A stretch of 64,000 nt of DNA from the IMG/VR virus record IMGVR_UViG_3300044641_003548, positions 1-64,000 of that record; one strand, written 5' to 3'. A program made the position numbers and the translations under genes. Each line of letters starts with the position of its first letter. Positions within the stretch are counted from its first letter, which is position 1. The notes under the pieces are model-generated. The model did not search any database and was not told where the DNA came from. It saw nothing but the letters and a program-made list of their open reading frames with translations. Source of the stretch: a virus. Positions 33,625 to 42,221 of this stretch are shown here, piece after piece.

Positions 33625-34257
33625 TTAGTTACCGAATTTTTTACGCAGAATATTAGCGGTTTGTTCAGAACCCTTGTCCCATCGTATCGTTACACTAACT
33701 TCCTGATTACCAGTAACTTCTTGTTTAATTACATGGAAACCACGCAAGATACCGGTAGCGTTAACACGGATAGATTCTTGCAATTGATAAGCGGTGTCAT
33801 TGCTATTAGTGCGAATACTATGGCTTGAATCCTTTTCAGCATCAGTATCACTCATTGCTACCGTCTCACCGTTAACAGTGGATGATTTCAATCTATCGCT
33901 TGCTTTTTCAACGTTCTTAGCAAGTGTAGTTTGTGTACGTGTGCTATTCAAGTCTTCCTGAATGAAGTGACGAACACTAGCACGGGCACGATCTCCTGCA
34001 CGAATTAATGCAGTACGCCGATTACTATCAGTATTACCATTACTGGCAGCTGTAGCAGTTGCCTCAATAGAAACTACATCACACTCGCTTTTGAATGGCT
34101 TATACCAAGCGCAATCTGTTTCAATACGAATAGTATCATTTTTGAAAGAAGTTGAAAGTTTTTGATTACGAATTTGTTCAGGTTCGTTATTCTTTTTACT
34201 AAAACTGCCGCAACCAGTTAAGGCTAGTACAGTTGCACAAACAATTAGTTTTTTCAT
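33625..34257 (-). CDS. Outer-membrane lipoprotein, LPP20-like (210 aa)
   Basis: Lipobox 'LALTGCGSF' with the lipidated Cys at residue 16. The mature part contains 'TALIRAGDRARASVRHFIQE', an Ala/Arg helix typical of LPP20/FlgP-like proteins, and a C-terminal 'GILRGFHVIKQEV' and 'VSVTIRWDKGS' strand pair. These families form outer-membrane-associated rings in bacteria. A good promoter (34287-34315) and GGAGT ribosome site precede it. Confidence 0.65.
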   Translation of the reverse strand: MKKLIVCATVLALTGCGSFSKKNNEPEQIRNQKLSTSFKNDTIRIETDCAWYKPFKSECDVVSIEATATAASNGNTDSNRRTALIRAGDRARASVRHFIQEDLNSTRTQTTLAKNVEKASDRLKSSTVNGETVAMSDTDAEKDSSHSIRTNSNDTAYQLQESIRVNATGILRGFHVIKQEVTGNQEVSVTIRWDKGSEQTANILRKKFGN

Positions 34258-34286
34258 GGGATACTCCAGTAGTTAATAATGTTATT

Positions 34287-34315
34287 ATTATAAACTAAAC
34301 TGGAGTTTTTTTCAA
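34287..34315 (-). promoter_or_regulatory. Sigma-70 promoter of the envelope gene pair
   Basis: TTGAAA, 17 bases, TATAAT on the minus strand, ahead of the lipoprotein gene. It overlaps the stop of the upstream 536-aa gene. Confidence 0.7.
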
Positions 34316-35922
34316 GACTTTTTGGTCAAGTATTCTTCGATTTGTTGCTTTTCGGAATCATTCAACAACTCAATATCATACTCGCCCGATTCTATTTTGG
34401 ATACTAGGTACTTGATATATTCTTGGTCATGTATGTAACTTTTGGATGTGTCTTTGTTGACCATAATCCATCTGGTTCCATCAAATTTATATACACGGTT
34501 TGGCAATACATCAACACGAACAAAGGTATCACCCTTTTCTGCCATTTTTGGGAACTCAGTTCCAAAGCTAGTATTAGCTGATCTTGCCGAATCTGCTACT
34601 AATTTAAATATCTCAGGGTGAGAACCCATTAACACATCACGGTGCATGTGTCTACCCTCATACGTAACATAACCACCTTCGAGGTCTTTGAATGGTTTTC
34701 GGGTAGTAACACCCTCTGTTACGATATCAATTGGTTTAGTAGAGTCTACTGTAAGTTCTTTAGAAGGTTCTTCTTTAGGAGCTACCATTGGTTTAACAAC
34801 AAAACTAACAAAAGGTTTAGTTAAGTAAGGATGTTGTTCTAGTAATGATTTTGGTTGTTCTTCTGGTTCTTCAAAAGGACCATCACTAACATCACACGCC
34901 TTATTGGGGCAGAATGGTCCTATACCGGGGGCATTAATTAACTCAGTGCCACACATATAGCAGTTTATTGTAGGATCACTACCTTTTGGTTCCAGTGATT
35001 TAAATGCTTCTTCCTCTTCATTGGTCACTGAAAGTGATTTGAATAATGCATCGTCTTTAACTACTAAATTATCGGGCACTTCTACCGAATCTTTTATCTG
35101 ATCAATCTGCTCGTCAGTTAATGGACCATCATCTTCTTCATATTTTGGTTTTTCTTTATCCCATTCTTTACTTGCGTTAGCGGCAAGTACAAGTGCAATA
35201 GCTAATGGATCAAATACAATAACCAATAAAATAATAACCCAACGAACAGCAGATTCAAGTGTATTGTTATCAGCATCGTCACCGTATATTAGTGCGGCAA
35301 TATATTTGATAGGGCCAACTTCTGCTTCTATCTTACGATTCTCTGCCGCAATAGGTGCTCGTTCCTCATTTAGTTTAGCAATTTCTTTTTGAGCATCACC
35401 AATTTCTTTTTGTAACTTAGTACGTTCACCGGCTTGTTGTCTACGAATTTGTACGGCACGTTCAGCACTATTCTCACTATCACCACGACTTAATCGTTGA
35501 TCAACTTGATTATCCATTTGAGTTAGTGCTTTGCGGGCTAACTCAATGTTGTCTCGTTGTGTTTTAATTTTTTCATCGTACAATGATAATTTGGCTTGGC
35601 TATCACCTGATGTGATGCCTTGATCCATGTGTGCTTTTGACAAGAAGCCAAAGATACCCATAGAGGTAAGCAATGCTAATGCGATAACAGCAGGTACTAA
35701 GTATAGCTTGAGCAAGAAGCCTGCACGGTTCCAGTATTTACGTAGCCATACTGTTGTAGTGATCTTGCCTACTTCAAGTATTGTACCCATGATGATAACA
35801 GGAATAACCGCACCTGCAAAGATAGCTGTTAACCCGATGATACTATAGTAAGCTGCCACTGAACTAAGTGTCAATGCTACCAATAGTGTAAGGTTGGAAA
35901 AAGTAAATATTCTATTAAACAT
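34312..35922 (-). CDS. Multi-pass membrane protein with coiled coil and zinc ribbon (536 aa)
   Basis: Three N-terminal membrane helices (about residues 8-50 and 70-95), a long coiled coil (about 110-205, 'KLQKEIGDAQKEIAKLNEE'), a fourth helix ('WVIILLVIVFDPLAIALVLA', about 228-250), then an acidic linker. A zinc-ribbon-like 'CYMCGTEL...FCPNKAC' follows near residue 320. Similar membrane proteins occur in T4-like phages. Function unknown; it may organise the inner membrane during infection. Its gene ends against the envelope-pair promoter. Confidence 0.65.
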   Translation of the reverse strand: MFNRIFTFSNLTLLVALTLSSVAAYYSIIGLTAIFAGAVIPVIIMGTILEVGKITTTVWLRKYWNRAGFLLKLYLVPAVIALALLTSMGIFGFLSKAHMDQGITSGDSQAKLSLYDEKIKTQRDNIELARKALTQMDNQVDQRLSRGDSENSAERAVQIRRQQAGERTKLQKEIGDAQKEIAKLNEERAPIAAENRKIEAEVGPIKYIAALIYGDDADNNTLESAVRWVIILLVIVFDPLAIALVLAANASKEWDKEKPKYEEDDGPLTDEQIDQIKDSVEVPDNLVVKDDALFKSLSVTNEEEEAFKSLEPKGSDPTINCYMCGTELINAPGIGPFCPNKACDVSDGPFEEPEEQPKSLLEQHPYLTKPFVSFVVKPMVAPKEEPSKELTVDSTKPIDIVTEGVTTRKPFKDLEGGYVTYEGRHMHRDVLMGSHPEIFKLVADSARSANTSFGTEFPKMAEKGDTFVRVDVLPNRVYKFDGTRWIMVNKDTSKSYIHDQEYIKYLVSKIESGEYDIELLNDSEKQQIEEYLTKKS

Positions 35923-35935
35923 CTAAGTATTTAGT

Positions 35936-36160
35936 CTATTCTGTTGATGGATTATCTTCGAATAAATGGCCATACAATTCAATGAAGGGTTCCAAAGGCA
36001 TAATTAGTTTTTGTGGTATGCCACGACCTTGATGAATAAAGTAAGTGACTGATGGGCCACACCTCTGCTCATCAACCATTCTTACTTGAATGATTTCAAT
36101 TTTATTGCCATCTTCAAACGTGTAAGACTTACCTACATAGTTATTAATGTCTTGTTCCAT
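35936..36160 (-). CDS. Unknown small protein (74 aa)
   Basis: A mixed-charge 74-residue protein ('MEQDINNYVGKSYTFEDGNK') with beta-like pattern. Overlaps the upstream gene by 1 base and precedes the membrane protein gene. No family recognised. Confidence 0.65.
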   Translation of the reverse strand: MEQDINNYVGKSYTFEDGNKIEIIQVRMVDEQRCGPSVTYFIHQGRGIPQKLIMPLEPFIELYGHLFEDNPSTE

Positions 36161-36669
36161 TATTCAATATCTTTGTTAGGCTTTTCAAAGGGCCAAACTG
36201 CTTGTGGTTCTAGCTTAAGCGGAAGTTCTCTACTCTTTTGAGTTTCTTCATCCATACCAGTAGTAATAGTTTCACCTTCAGAACCATCGTCATTGATTCT
36301 TGTAATTTCTAAATCACAATCAATAATCATTTCACATTCGTCTTGGCTCCAGCCATGTTCTTCTAAATCGAGCCAACTGTTGCCTTCGTCAAAAAATTCT
36401 TCTAGCCATTCTTGGGTTTCTTCATCACAATCATCCATGTCATGTTCTTCCCAGCAACCATCATTAGTCTCTACTAATTCAGATTCATATCCACAGTCAT
36501 AGATATTAACACCTGCTTCAATGTTCGGAGGATTGTCATCATCAGTTTCAACTGTGAATTCACCCCAACGCCAACCAGTTTCAATCATAACTCGGTTATC
36601 ATCCTTTGACAGGTAATTACGTTCAAGGATTGATTTCTTCCATGTTGGTTTTACTGACCATGTTGCCAT
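36160..36669 (-). CDS. Highly acidic protein of unknown function (169 aa)
   Basis: Start set at ATG 36669 ('MATWSVKPTWKKSI'); the frame upstream overlaps the preceding gene. The middle is extremely acidic with many Asp/Glu ('DDCDEETQEWLEEFFDEG'). It might mimic DNA or bind basic proteins; that is inference from charge only. It is followed by a 74-aa gene via a 1-base overlap. Confidence 0.7.
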   Translation of the reverse strand: MATWSVKPTWKKSILERNYLSKDDNRVMIETGWRWGEFTVETDDDNPPNIEAGVNIYDCGYESELVETNDGCWEEHDMDDCDEETQEWLEEFFDEGNSWLDLEEHGWSQDECEMIIDCDLEITRINDDGSEGETITTGMDEETQKSRELPLKLEPQAVWPFEKPNKDIE

Positions 36670-36670
36670 T

Positions 36671-37198
36671 TTACTCTTCCTCTTCTTCGTTAAACATAGC
36701 ATCAATTTCTGCCATGCGTTTCTTTTTTGCTTCTTCCTCTACTAAACCATGTTCGGTTAGTTCAAGGTCAGACTCGCACATTGGGCAAACATGTTTGGCT
36801 TCATCAAACTCGTTACCCGCACTATCTTCCCATTGCCAATCGGCATCATAATACTGACCCTTCCATTTACACTTGGTACATTTGTGTGTTGGTTCTGGTT
36901 CTTTATCAGGCTCTACCCAACTAGATTCATCACCTAGTTCGTAGGTAACATCGTATCCACCTTTGCGGTCAGTCCAACAGTCATCATACTGGAAGTCCCA
37001 TTCAATCTCTACATCATTCTCGTAGGCGTCATTGAGTACATCTTCATAATCATAAGTGCCGTCAGCAATACCTTCTAGTATTACTTTAATCTCATCTTCT
37101 TCCTTATCAGGATAGATTTCACTTAATAGTGATTCATCAAGTTCAATAGCATATTGTCTATCGTGTTGATGCCATTCATGTTTAACAATTGTTACCAT
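36671..37198 (-). CDS. Acidic zinc-ribbon protein (175 aa)
   Basis: An acidic protein with two CxxC pairs, 'HKCTKCKWKGQ' (about residue 107) and 'HVCPMCESDL' (about 140), forming a zinc ribbon. The C-terminus is Glu-rich. Its acidic composition matches the next gene (36160-36669), so the pair may act together. AGGAGA precedes the ATG. Confidence 0.7.
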   Translation of the reverse strand: MVTIVKHEWHQHDRQYAIELDESLLSEIYPDKEEDEIKVILEGIADGTYDYEDVLNDAYENDVEIEWDFQYDDCWTDRKGGYDVTYELGDESSWVEPDKEPEPTHKCTKCKWKGQYYDADWQWEDSAGNEFDEAKHVCPMCESDLELTEHGLVEEEAKKKRMAEIDAMFNEEEEE

Positions 37199-37223
37199 AG
37201 TATTCTCCTAATAAGTTATTTTA

Positions 37224-38561
37224 TCATTTATCGTCACGGAAACGAACAAATCTGGGGAAACGCAAACTGTAAGTACCATCTTGATTCTGGGTAATCACAT
37301 CACACAATACTTCAGCAGTGCGACCAATGACCAAATTGCGGTTAGTCCAATAATCATCTCTATCACCGTCACTAAAGCCACTACCCACATTGACTGTGAT
37401 TTCTTTTCCATCATCGATTCCATGACAAACAAGTGCTCCAAGTCTTCCTAAGTTTCTACCAGTACCTTCTTCAATGCCCACGACCTCTAAATCTACAGTA
37501 ATAGTTGGCTTCCACTTCATCCAATCTGTGCTACGTTTGCAGATATATGGTGCTTGTAATTCTTTAATCATAATGCCTTCAAAGCCTAGATTAACTTGAT
37601 CCTTAGCATAACGATCCAACTGGTCACGACCAGCGGCTGTATCTAAGTCAACCATGATGTGTGGCAGTAATTCAACATTAGGCATGTTATCAATTACTGG
37701 ACGCATATCTTCTAATATCTTAATGCGCTTTTCAAGTTGACTATTCCAATGACCTTCACGGAAAGCATCAAGCGGTAGAATGTCAAACACGTTGAACACG
37801 CTATCTTCTGCCTGAGCATTTTCTTTACGGCGTGCTTGTCGCATCAGTTCTTGGAAGCTATTACCAATAACCTCACCGTCAAGCACAAAGCCCATGCTTA
37901 AGTTACTTGTTCCGGCTTTGCGAACCATCTTGATCCAGTTACTGCGAACCTGTTCTTCAATGTGACCAAAGTTATCAAACTGTTTGCCATTACGACTAAA
38001 ACAGATAGTAGTAACATCGCCAAAATCACTTGGGATAACCATCAACAACATACGAACGCCATCTAACTTAGGCTCAAGGCGTTTGATACTTTTCATCTCA
38101 GGACGACCTTCACTATTAGTAGCAAGTTGACAACCAAAGATTGGAATTTCGTAAGCTGTTTTCTTACAAATCTTATTGATTGTTTTGTCACTAATACCAG
38201 CACGTAAGTCTCTACGCAATACTGGTGCTAAGAATGTATTCCATTCATCACTATCAAATCGTTCAGCCGTACTTTGAATGGCATCACGTGCGGCATGACC
38301 TGTTAATCTACGTTGACTAAGTTGTAGCATCAACTCATTAAACTCATCCCAGGGATTTTCTGCATCAACGATACCTGTTGTGTCTGGTACTTGACGAACA
38401 CCAAAGGTAACGTAAGGATTGTAACATGCTTTTACAAATGACAAGAAATTGATAGCATTACTGCTACCAAGGACACTTGCCTCTAATGCTTGTTTGAGTA
38501 CATCTTCTTTATGAAGGCGGCTATCTGATTCATTTAGTTTACGAATCCATGAGGCTGACAT
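37224..38561 (-). CDS. ATP-dependent DNA ligase
   Basis: A 445-residue ligase. The nucleotidyl-lysine motif is 'LEPKLDGVRMLL' (about residue 163). Motif III/IIIa-like 'VLDGEVIG' and motifs IV/V ('GFEGIMIKEL', 'MKWKPTITVDLEVVG') follow, then an OB domain with 'VNVGSGFSDGDRD'. It seals nicks in phage DNA replication and repair. It has its own consensus promoter at 38590-38618. Confidence 0.93.
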   Translation of the reverse strand: MSASWIRKLNESDSRLHKEDVLKQALEASVLGSSNAINFLSFVKACYNPYVTFGVRQVPDTTGIVDAENPWDEFNELMLQLSQRRLTGHAARDAIQSTAERFDSDEWNTFLAPVLRRDLRAGISDKTINKICKKTAYEIPIFGCQLATNSEGRPEMKSIKRLEPKLDGVRMLLMVIPSDFGDVTTICFSRNGKQFDNFGHIEEQVRSNWIKMVRKAGTSNLSMGFVLDGEVIGNSFQELMRQARRKENAQAEDSVFNVFDILPLDAFREGHWNSQLEKRIKILEDMRPVIDNMPNVELLPHIMVDLDTAAGRDQLDRYAKDQVNLGFEGIMIKELQAPYICKRSTDWMKWKPTITVDLEVVGIEEGTGRNLGRLGALVCHGIDDGKEITVNVGSGFSDGDRDDYWTNRNLVIGRTAEVLCDVITQNQDGTYSLRFPRFVRFRDDK

Positions 38562-38589
38562 GAAAGTTCCTTAAGTTAATAATTTGTAA

Positions 38590-38618
38590 ATTATATCACA
38601 CCGATGTTTTGTTGTCAA
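38590..38618 (-). promoter_or_regulatory. Sigma-70 promoter of the DNA ligase gene
   Basis: TTGACA-N17-TATAAT on the minus strand, both hexamers exact, with a spacer unlike the repeated cassettes. It overlaps the 3' end of the small membrane protein gene. Confidence 0.8.
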
Positions 38619-38826
38619 CATCTTCGGTTATGTTTTTCCGTCTCCTACATTCCTCAAGAACTTCGGGCGGAATATTTTTGTACTCTCTAATTACACTACA
38701 TTTATATTCAATAGTAACATCATCCAGATTATAATAATCACTTTCCAGATCGGACGTCAGCCAAACAAACATCAAAATTAGTGTTAAGATAGTTATAATT
38801 ATATTTTTAAACATTTTGGGAAACAC
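38596..38826 (-). CDS. Small membrane protein (76 aa), GTG start
   Basis: A GTG at 38826 has GAGG six bases upstream, while the internal ATG (38814) has no ribosome site; I therefore use the GTG. One membrane helix lies at about residues 8-25 ('IIITILTLILMFVWL') followed by a charged tail. Function unknown. Confidence 0.55.
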   Translation of the reverse strand: MFPKMFKNIIITILTLILMFVWLTSDLESDYYNLDDVTIEYKCSVIREYKNIPPEVLEECRRRKNITEDVDNKTSV

Positions 38827-38849
38827 GCTATACCTCGTAGCGTATTTAG

Positions 38850-38975
38850 CTATAAATGTTGTTCTTCCAATATAACCACTCTATACTCAGATTTCGGATA
38901 AGTTGCCAATAGCCATTCTAACATTTCTTCGCTATATGGCAACCTAACCGAATCGTATTTGTTTGTTATATACAT
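38850..38975 (-). CDS. Small unknown protein (41 aa)
   Basis: ATG overlaps the upstream stop (TAATG). The product 'MYITNKYDSVRLPYSEEMLE...' is 41 residues with an amphipathic helix. It fills an otherwise empty 150-base gap between coupled genes. No function. Confidence 0.5.
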   Translation of the reverse strand: MYITNKYDSVRLPYSEEMLEWLLATYPKSEYRVVILEEQHL

Positions 38976-39403
38976 TACCAACTACTGTTATAAAATACTT
39001 TCAATCCTAAGAACACTTCTGCCTTAGCGTTGTTAACAAACTCAAGGTCTTGTTCATAGTAATAATTATCACTAGGATTACCAAAGAAGAAACCTTCTGT
39101 ATTAGGAAGTCTACCTTGACGAATATCTCGTTCAAGTTTATCTAAGTCATCCCATGTTAATTCAAGTTCAATCCCGTTGAACACCGGCCAAGCGACACTT
39201 TGCCTTGGACGACCTTTACTAATCCATAGTTGTTCCATCCAACCATGCAAGTTAGGATGCTTACGCCAATAAGCAAGTTCGTGTGGCTTAGTAACAGTAG
39301 TGCTTACAAATTCATTAACTGTCTTATCAAACTCGGCAGTTTCATAATATTCACTTTGTTGACCTTTCTTGCTGGCAACATAAGCATACATATCTAGTCC
39401 CAT
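38975..39403 (-). CDS. Conserved phage protein, unknown function (142 aa)
   Basis: The N-terminus 'MGLDMYAYVASKKG' and 'ELAYWRKHPNLHGWMEQLWI' form a pattern I recall from many phages. The protein is mixed alpha/beta and acidic at the C-terminus. No catalytic residues recognised. Confidence 0.75.
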   Translation of the reverse strand: MGLDMYAYVASKKGQQSEYYETAEFDKTVNEFVSTTVTKPHELAYWRKHPNLHGWMEQLWISKGRPRQSVAWPVFNGIELELTWDDLDKLERDIRQGRLPNTEGFFFGNPSDNYYYEQDLEFVNNAKAEVFLGLKVFYNSSW

Positions 39404-39532
39404 TTACTTCACCTGTTCTACCGTTACTTCTTTAATCTTGTTAACACCGTTGTCAGCCATTCTAGCAATACCACTAAAGCCGACAGTTGAAACAACGATA
39501 CCAAGAATAAAACCTACTAGTAATTTAGTCAT
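39404..39532 (-). CDS. Small single-pass membrane protein (42 aa)
   Basis: ATG 39532 to TAA 39404; the stop directly abuts the next ATG. Residues 3-23 ('KLLVGFILGIVVSTVGFSGI') form a membrane helix, and the tail is charged. Plausible by position and composition; function unknown. Confidence 0.55.
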   Translation of the reverse strand: MTKLLVGFILGIVVSTVGFSGIARMADNGVNKIKEVTVEQVK

Positions 39533-39534
39533 AA

Positions 39535-39765
39535 TTAAATCTCCGGAAATTCAAATTTTTGCCAGTCTTCGGGATACTCGTTTGCTAACATAGTTGCCGC
39601 ATCTGTATAACCATGATTGACTAATGCTTGAACACATTCTGCAATAACTGACCCGGCAAATAAATCAGGGTCAAAATTTTCTGTATAGGTAAAACGATTA
39701 CCTTTACTGTCAATTTCAACATAGCCACCAGCCTGCTTAAAAAGCCATTCAATAGTTTTATTCAT
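39535..39765 (-). CDS. Small unknown protein (76 aa)
   Basis: Start at ATG 39765, after GGAGATG; the frame's GTG at 39768 is less likely. It contains 'FDPDLFAGSVIAECVQALVN', resembling the 'F..FAELIVREC' region of the next gene, so it belongs to the same small family. Confidence 0.65.
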   Translation of the reverse strand: MNKTIEWLFKQAGGYVEIDSKGNRFTYTENFDPDLFAGSVIAECVQALVNHGYTDAATMLANEYPEDWQKFEFPEI

Positions 39766-39985
39766 CACTCATCTCCTCAACACCAAAATGAATTAACAAG
39801 TCTCTACCTAACAAAGGACCATGTTCCCATACACTACGGGCATACCGGTCACACTCTCTCACAATCAGTTCTGCAAACTTTTCAGTATCAAACCGATCTA
39901 CCATATAATTGTCAAACGCATTAGTACCACGCATTTCACGCACGATACATTGTGCCTTCAATTTATTAATTAATTCTGTATTCAA
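39758..39985 (-). CDS. Small 'FAELIVREC' family protein (75 aa)
   Basis: Contains 'RFDTEKFAELIVRECDRYAR' and the tail 'LLIHFGVEEMSDE'. A paralogue with the same two elements lies at 48846-49178, and a fragment of the tail at 49175-49216. The family recurs in phages; function unknown. Overlaps the upstream gene by 4 bases. Confidence 0.7.
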   Translation of the reverse strand: MNTELINKLKAQCIVREMRGTNAFDNYMVDRFDTEKFAELIVRECDRYARSVWEHGPLLGRDLLIHFGVEEMSDE

Positions 39986-40635
39986 GCAATCACCTTTACA
40001 CGATTAAATTGGGTTGTATTATCACGCTGTGATTTGACAGTGCCGTAAATGTCAAACATCTTACCTACTGGCAGTTCACTCTTGTAAGCAAAGAATACTA
40101 CTTGGTCATCACTAGTAATACCAGTAACAAAATTAGTCATCCACTTTTGTGAAAAAACACACCTCAACACCTCAACTGAGGTTGATACTTTATTGCCAAC
40201 TGCACTAATGTAACCACCTTTAGCAAAACTGATACGCTGTTCTACTGACTGGCGCACGACACCTCGCTCATAGCAACTTGGCAAACTGCAAATAACTGCA
40301 AAGTCATAATTGCTAGAGATAACATCACGATTGGACAACACCATTGCGTTATTGTCAAACTCATTCAATTTTTTACCTTGCAAGATTTTGAAAGTCAATG
40401 CCTGATAAAATGCACGAACCTTTTTACTTTGCTCACGGTCTTCATCCGTGATACTAAAGGGGTCAGTCAACAATTGCATTGCCAACATACGATTAGACAA
40501 CTTTGTAAGTGAAGGATCTGACTCGGAGATCATTGCCAACTTAACATAACTGCCATTGATTCGTTGTGCCGCACATGCCGCCGCCCACACATCATCGGCA
40601 TTGAAAGTGAAAACTGGGTCTTGATTGCGAGCCAT
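39982..40635 (-). CDS. Unknown protein (217 aa)
   Basis: A 217-residue protein of mixed alpha/beta appearance. It has no signal peptide and no motif I recognise; conserved-looking stretches are 'WAAACAAQRINGSY', 'SNRMLAMQLLTDPF' and 'WMTNFVTGI'. It is preceded by GGAG and lies downstream of a promoter-cassette gene, so it is probably early. Confidence 0.7.
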   Translation of the reverse strand: MARNQDPVFTFNADDVWAAACAAQRINGSYVKLAMISESDPSLTKLSNRMLAMQLLTDPFSITDEDREQSKKVRAFYQALTFKILQGKKLNEFDNNAMVLSNRDVISSNYDFAVICSLPSCYERGVVRQSVEQRISFAKGGYISAVGNKVSTSVEVLRCVFSQKWMTNFVTGITSDDQVVFFAYKSELPVGKMFDIYGTVKSQRDNTTQFNRVKVIA

Positions 40636-40644
40636 GACTACTCC

Positions 40645-40902
40645 TTAAACGAATTCGTAAAACTTAACTGAGGGATCTAATTTTTGCAATTCACGTGCCG
40701 CCATTGTCAATTCCTTGTAGCGTTTCTGAACCAGACTACGGGGCAGTTCACCGTCACAAGATAAATTCTCGGGACTCAAATCTGAATCGATTGAATCGGC
40801 AATCTTTTGACGGTCAGTAGCATTGTCTAAAGTAAGTGCTTTTGCACCAAAGATTGTAGCGTAAGCGTTCTTGCGATCCAGATATGTTTTTAATGCTGAC
40901 AT
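40645..40902 (-). CDS. Unknown small protein (85 aa)
   Basis: A Leu/Lys-rich helical protein ('MSALKTYLDRKNAYATIFGA') of 85 residues without known domain. First gene behind the promoter at 40937-40965. Confidence 0.65.
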   Translation of the reverse strand: MSALKTYLDRKNAYATIFGAKALTLDNATDRQKIADSIDSDLSPENLSCDGELPRSLVQKRYKELTMAARELQKLDPSVKFYEFV

Positions 40903-40936
40903 TTTTAACTCCTGTTGTTTAACTGACTAAGACTCT

Positions 40937-40965
40937 ATTATATACCCAAATCCATTTATTGTCAA
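40937..40965 (-). promoter_or_regulatory. Repeated sigma-70 promoter cassette
   Basis: TTGACA-N17-TATAAT on the minus strand, with the shared spacer and leader. Confidence 0.85.
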
Positions 40966-40969
40966 CCTT

Positions 40970-41194
40970 TTAGCCACGAATTTCAAACGCAAATTCAGTG
41001 CCGGATCTAGTGACATAAATCTTACGGCCATAGACCGTAATGTAACCCCATTCACCGTCTTGGTAAATGTCGTGCGGATCCTTTTCAATAGTGACATTAC
41101 GTACTATTTCACAGAAACCATTGCGCCATGTAGGCAATTTCTGCTTGAAATACTTGTCGTTGTCACGTTGAACAATAAAGATTTTTGATTTCAT
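40970..41194 (-). CDS. Small protein, paralogue of 41991-42215 (74 aa), probably leaderless
   Basis: ATG 41194 is only 6 bases from the -10 hexamer, so the transcript likely starts at the ATG; the frame upstream runs through the promoter and is not used. The product ('MKSKIFIVQRDND', 'LPTWRNGFCEIVRN', 'GEWGYITVYGRKIYVTR') is about 85% identical by eye to the 74-aa protein at 41991-42215. A recent duplication; function unknown. Confidence 0.7.
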   Translation of the reverse strand: MKSKIFIVQRDNDKYFKQKLPTWRNGFCEIVRNVTIEKDPHDIYQDGEWGYITVYGRKIYVTRSGTEFAFEIRG

Positions 41195-41200
41195 AAATGT

Positions 41201-41229
41201 ATTATACACCCAAATCCATTTATTGTCAA
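41201..41229 (-). promoter_or_regulatory. Repeated sigma-70 promoter cassette, leaderless arrangement
   Basis: TTGACA-N17-TATAAT on the minus strand, followed by 6 bases and the ATG at 41194. Confidence 0.85.
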
Positions 41230-41233
41230 CTTT

Positions 41234-41599
41234 TTAATACCTATGCTTCTCTAAATTTCTGCCATCTTTAGTGAGCATACAAATATACATGCGTTCGCTC
41301 CAGTCCAAATCTTGATTCATTTGATTATTGGCATTTCTATGAGCGTATATTGCAGTATCTCGACAAGCAGATAAACCAACAGTAGTTCCTACTAGTCTGT
41401 CAGACTTATCACTGTTAAGATACCGCCAATAATACACATCGTAGGTGGCCTTGTTGTAAACATATTCACAGTTGAATTGTTTTGAATACACTCCGCCTTT
41501 TTCGCACGAACCTTTTTCGGTGATACTGGAAACAGTGCCCGAAGAATTATTGTAGAAAAATATGCCAACAATCGCACTGATAATTAAAAAGCCCTTCAT
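41234..41599 (-). CDS. Secreted or membrane-anchored small protein (121 aa)
   Basis: The N-terminus 'MKGFLIISAIVGIFFYNNSSG' is a membrane anchor or signal. The remaining part has four or more Cys residues ('EKGSCEKGG', 'QFNCEYV', 'GLSACRD', 'MYICML') that could form disulfides outside the cytoplasm. Driven by the promoter at 41633-41661. Function unknown; a superinfection-exclusion role is possible but unsupported. Confidence 0.6.
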   Translation of the reverse strand: MKGFLIISAIVGIFFYNNSSGTVSSITEKGSCEKGGVYSKQFNCEYVYNKATYDVYYWRYLNSDKSDRLVGTTVGLSACRDTAIYAHRNANNQMNQDLDWSERMYICMLTKDGRNLEKHRY

Positions 41600-41632
41600 A
41601 ATAACTCCTGTTTGTTAATTGTTTAAGATTCT

Positions 41633-41661
41633 ATTATAGCACAAAGCCCATTTATTGTCAA
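41633..41661 (-). promoter_or_regulatory. Repeated sigma-70 promoter cassette
   Basis: TTGACA-N17-TATAAT on the minus strand; overlaps the 3' end of the 88-aa gene. Confidence 0.85.
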
Positions 41662-41924
41662 ATTCTGTATGAGCAATAACCACGGATTTTGCTTTGCCTG
41701 TTGGTAAAACTTTCATTAAATTTGACTTCATAGCCCTTGGCTTTAAGAGCCGCCATTAGTGTTGACAGGTCACAGTCTTCCTCAAGGAAAGCATTAGTAC
41801 CATTTTGATAACTGTAAGGGGTGATCTTATCAGCAATACCAAGACTAACCAATTTAGCTTTGGGGAAACGTGCCCAAGCGTGTCCGGGGTCACCAAAAAC
41901 TTTGATAGAGATTTTCTTTGCCAT
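41658..41924 (-). CDS. Unknown small protein (88 aa)
   Basis: A basic protein with 'KISIKVFGDPGHAWARFPKA' at the start, a pattern I recall from other phages, and 'GYCSYRI' at the end. Driven by the promoter at 41958-41986 with the shared leader. Function unknown. Confidence 0.65.
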   Translation of the reverse strand: MAKKISIKVFGDPGHAWARFPKAKLVSLGIADKITPYSYQNGTNAFLEEDCDLSTLMAALKAKGYEVKFNESFTNRQSKIRGYCSYRI

Positions 41925-41957
41925 TTTGTAGTCCTTTATTTAACTGTCTAAGATTCT

Positions 41958-41986
41958 ATTATATACCCAAATCCATTTATTGTCAA
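41958..41986 (-). promoter_or_regulatory. Repeated sigma-70 promoter cassette
   Basis: TTGACA-N17-TATAAT on the minus strand, followed by the shared leader and AAGGAC. Confidence 0.85.
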
Positions 41987-41990
41987 ATTT

Positions 41991-42215
41991 TTAGCCACGA
42001 ATTTCAAATGCAAATTCAGTGCCGGCCCTAGTGACATAAATCTTTTTACCATAGACTGTGATATAACCCCACTCACCATCCAAATAGATACCGTGCGGGT
42101 CTGGTTCAATTATGACATTGCGAGTAATTTCACAAAAACCGTTGCGCCATGTAGGCAACTTTTGCTTGAAATAATTGTCGTTGTCACGCTGAATAATGAA
42201 GATTTTTGATTTCAT
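41991..42215 (-). CDS. Small protein, paralogue of 40970-41194 (74 aa), probably leaderless
   Basis: Begins 'MKSKIFIIQRDNDNYFKQKL' and matches its paralogue along the full length. ATG lies 6 bases after the -10 hexamer with no ribosome site, as in the paralogue. The two copies, with their promoters, bracket two other cassette genes, so duplication of promoter plus gene is likely. Confidence 0.7.
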   Translation of the reverse strand: MKSKIFIIQRDNDNYFKQKLPTWRNGFCEITRNVIIEPDPHGIYLDGEWGYITVYGKKIYVTRAGTEFAFEIRG

Positions 42216-42221
42216 AAATGA

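Noticed and set aside
34264-34307. ctccagt/actggag inverted repeat with T-run, as a terminator
   Set aside because: The loop is over 25 nt and the T-run faces the wrong strand for the neighbouring minus genes; the promoter reading fits better.
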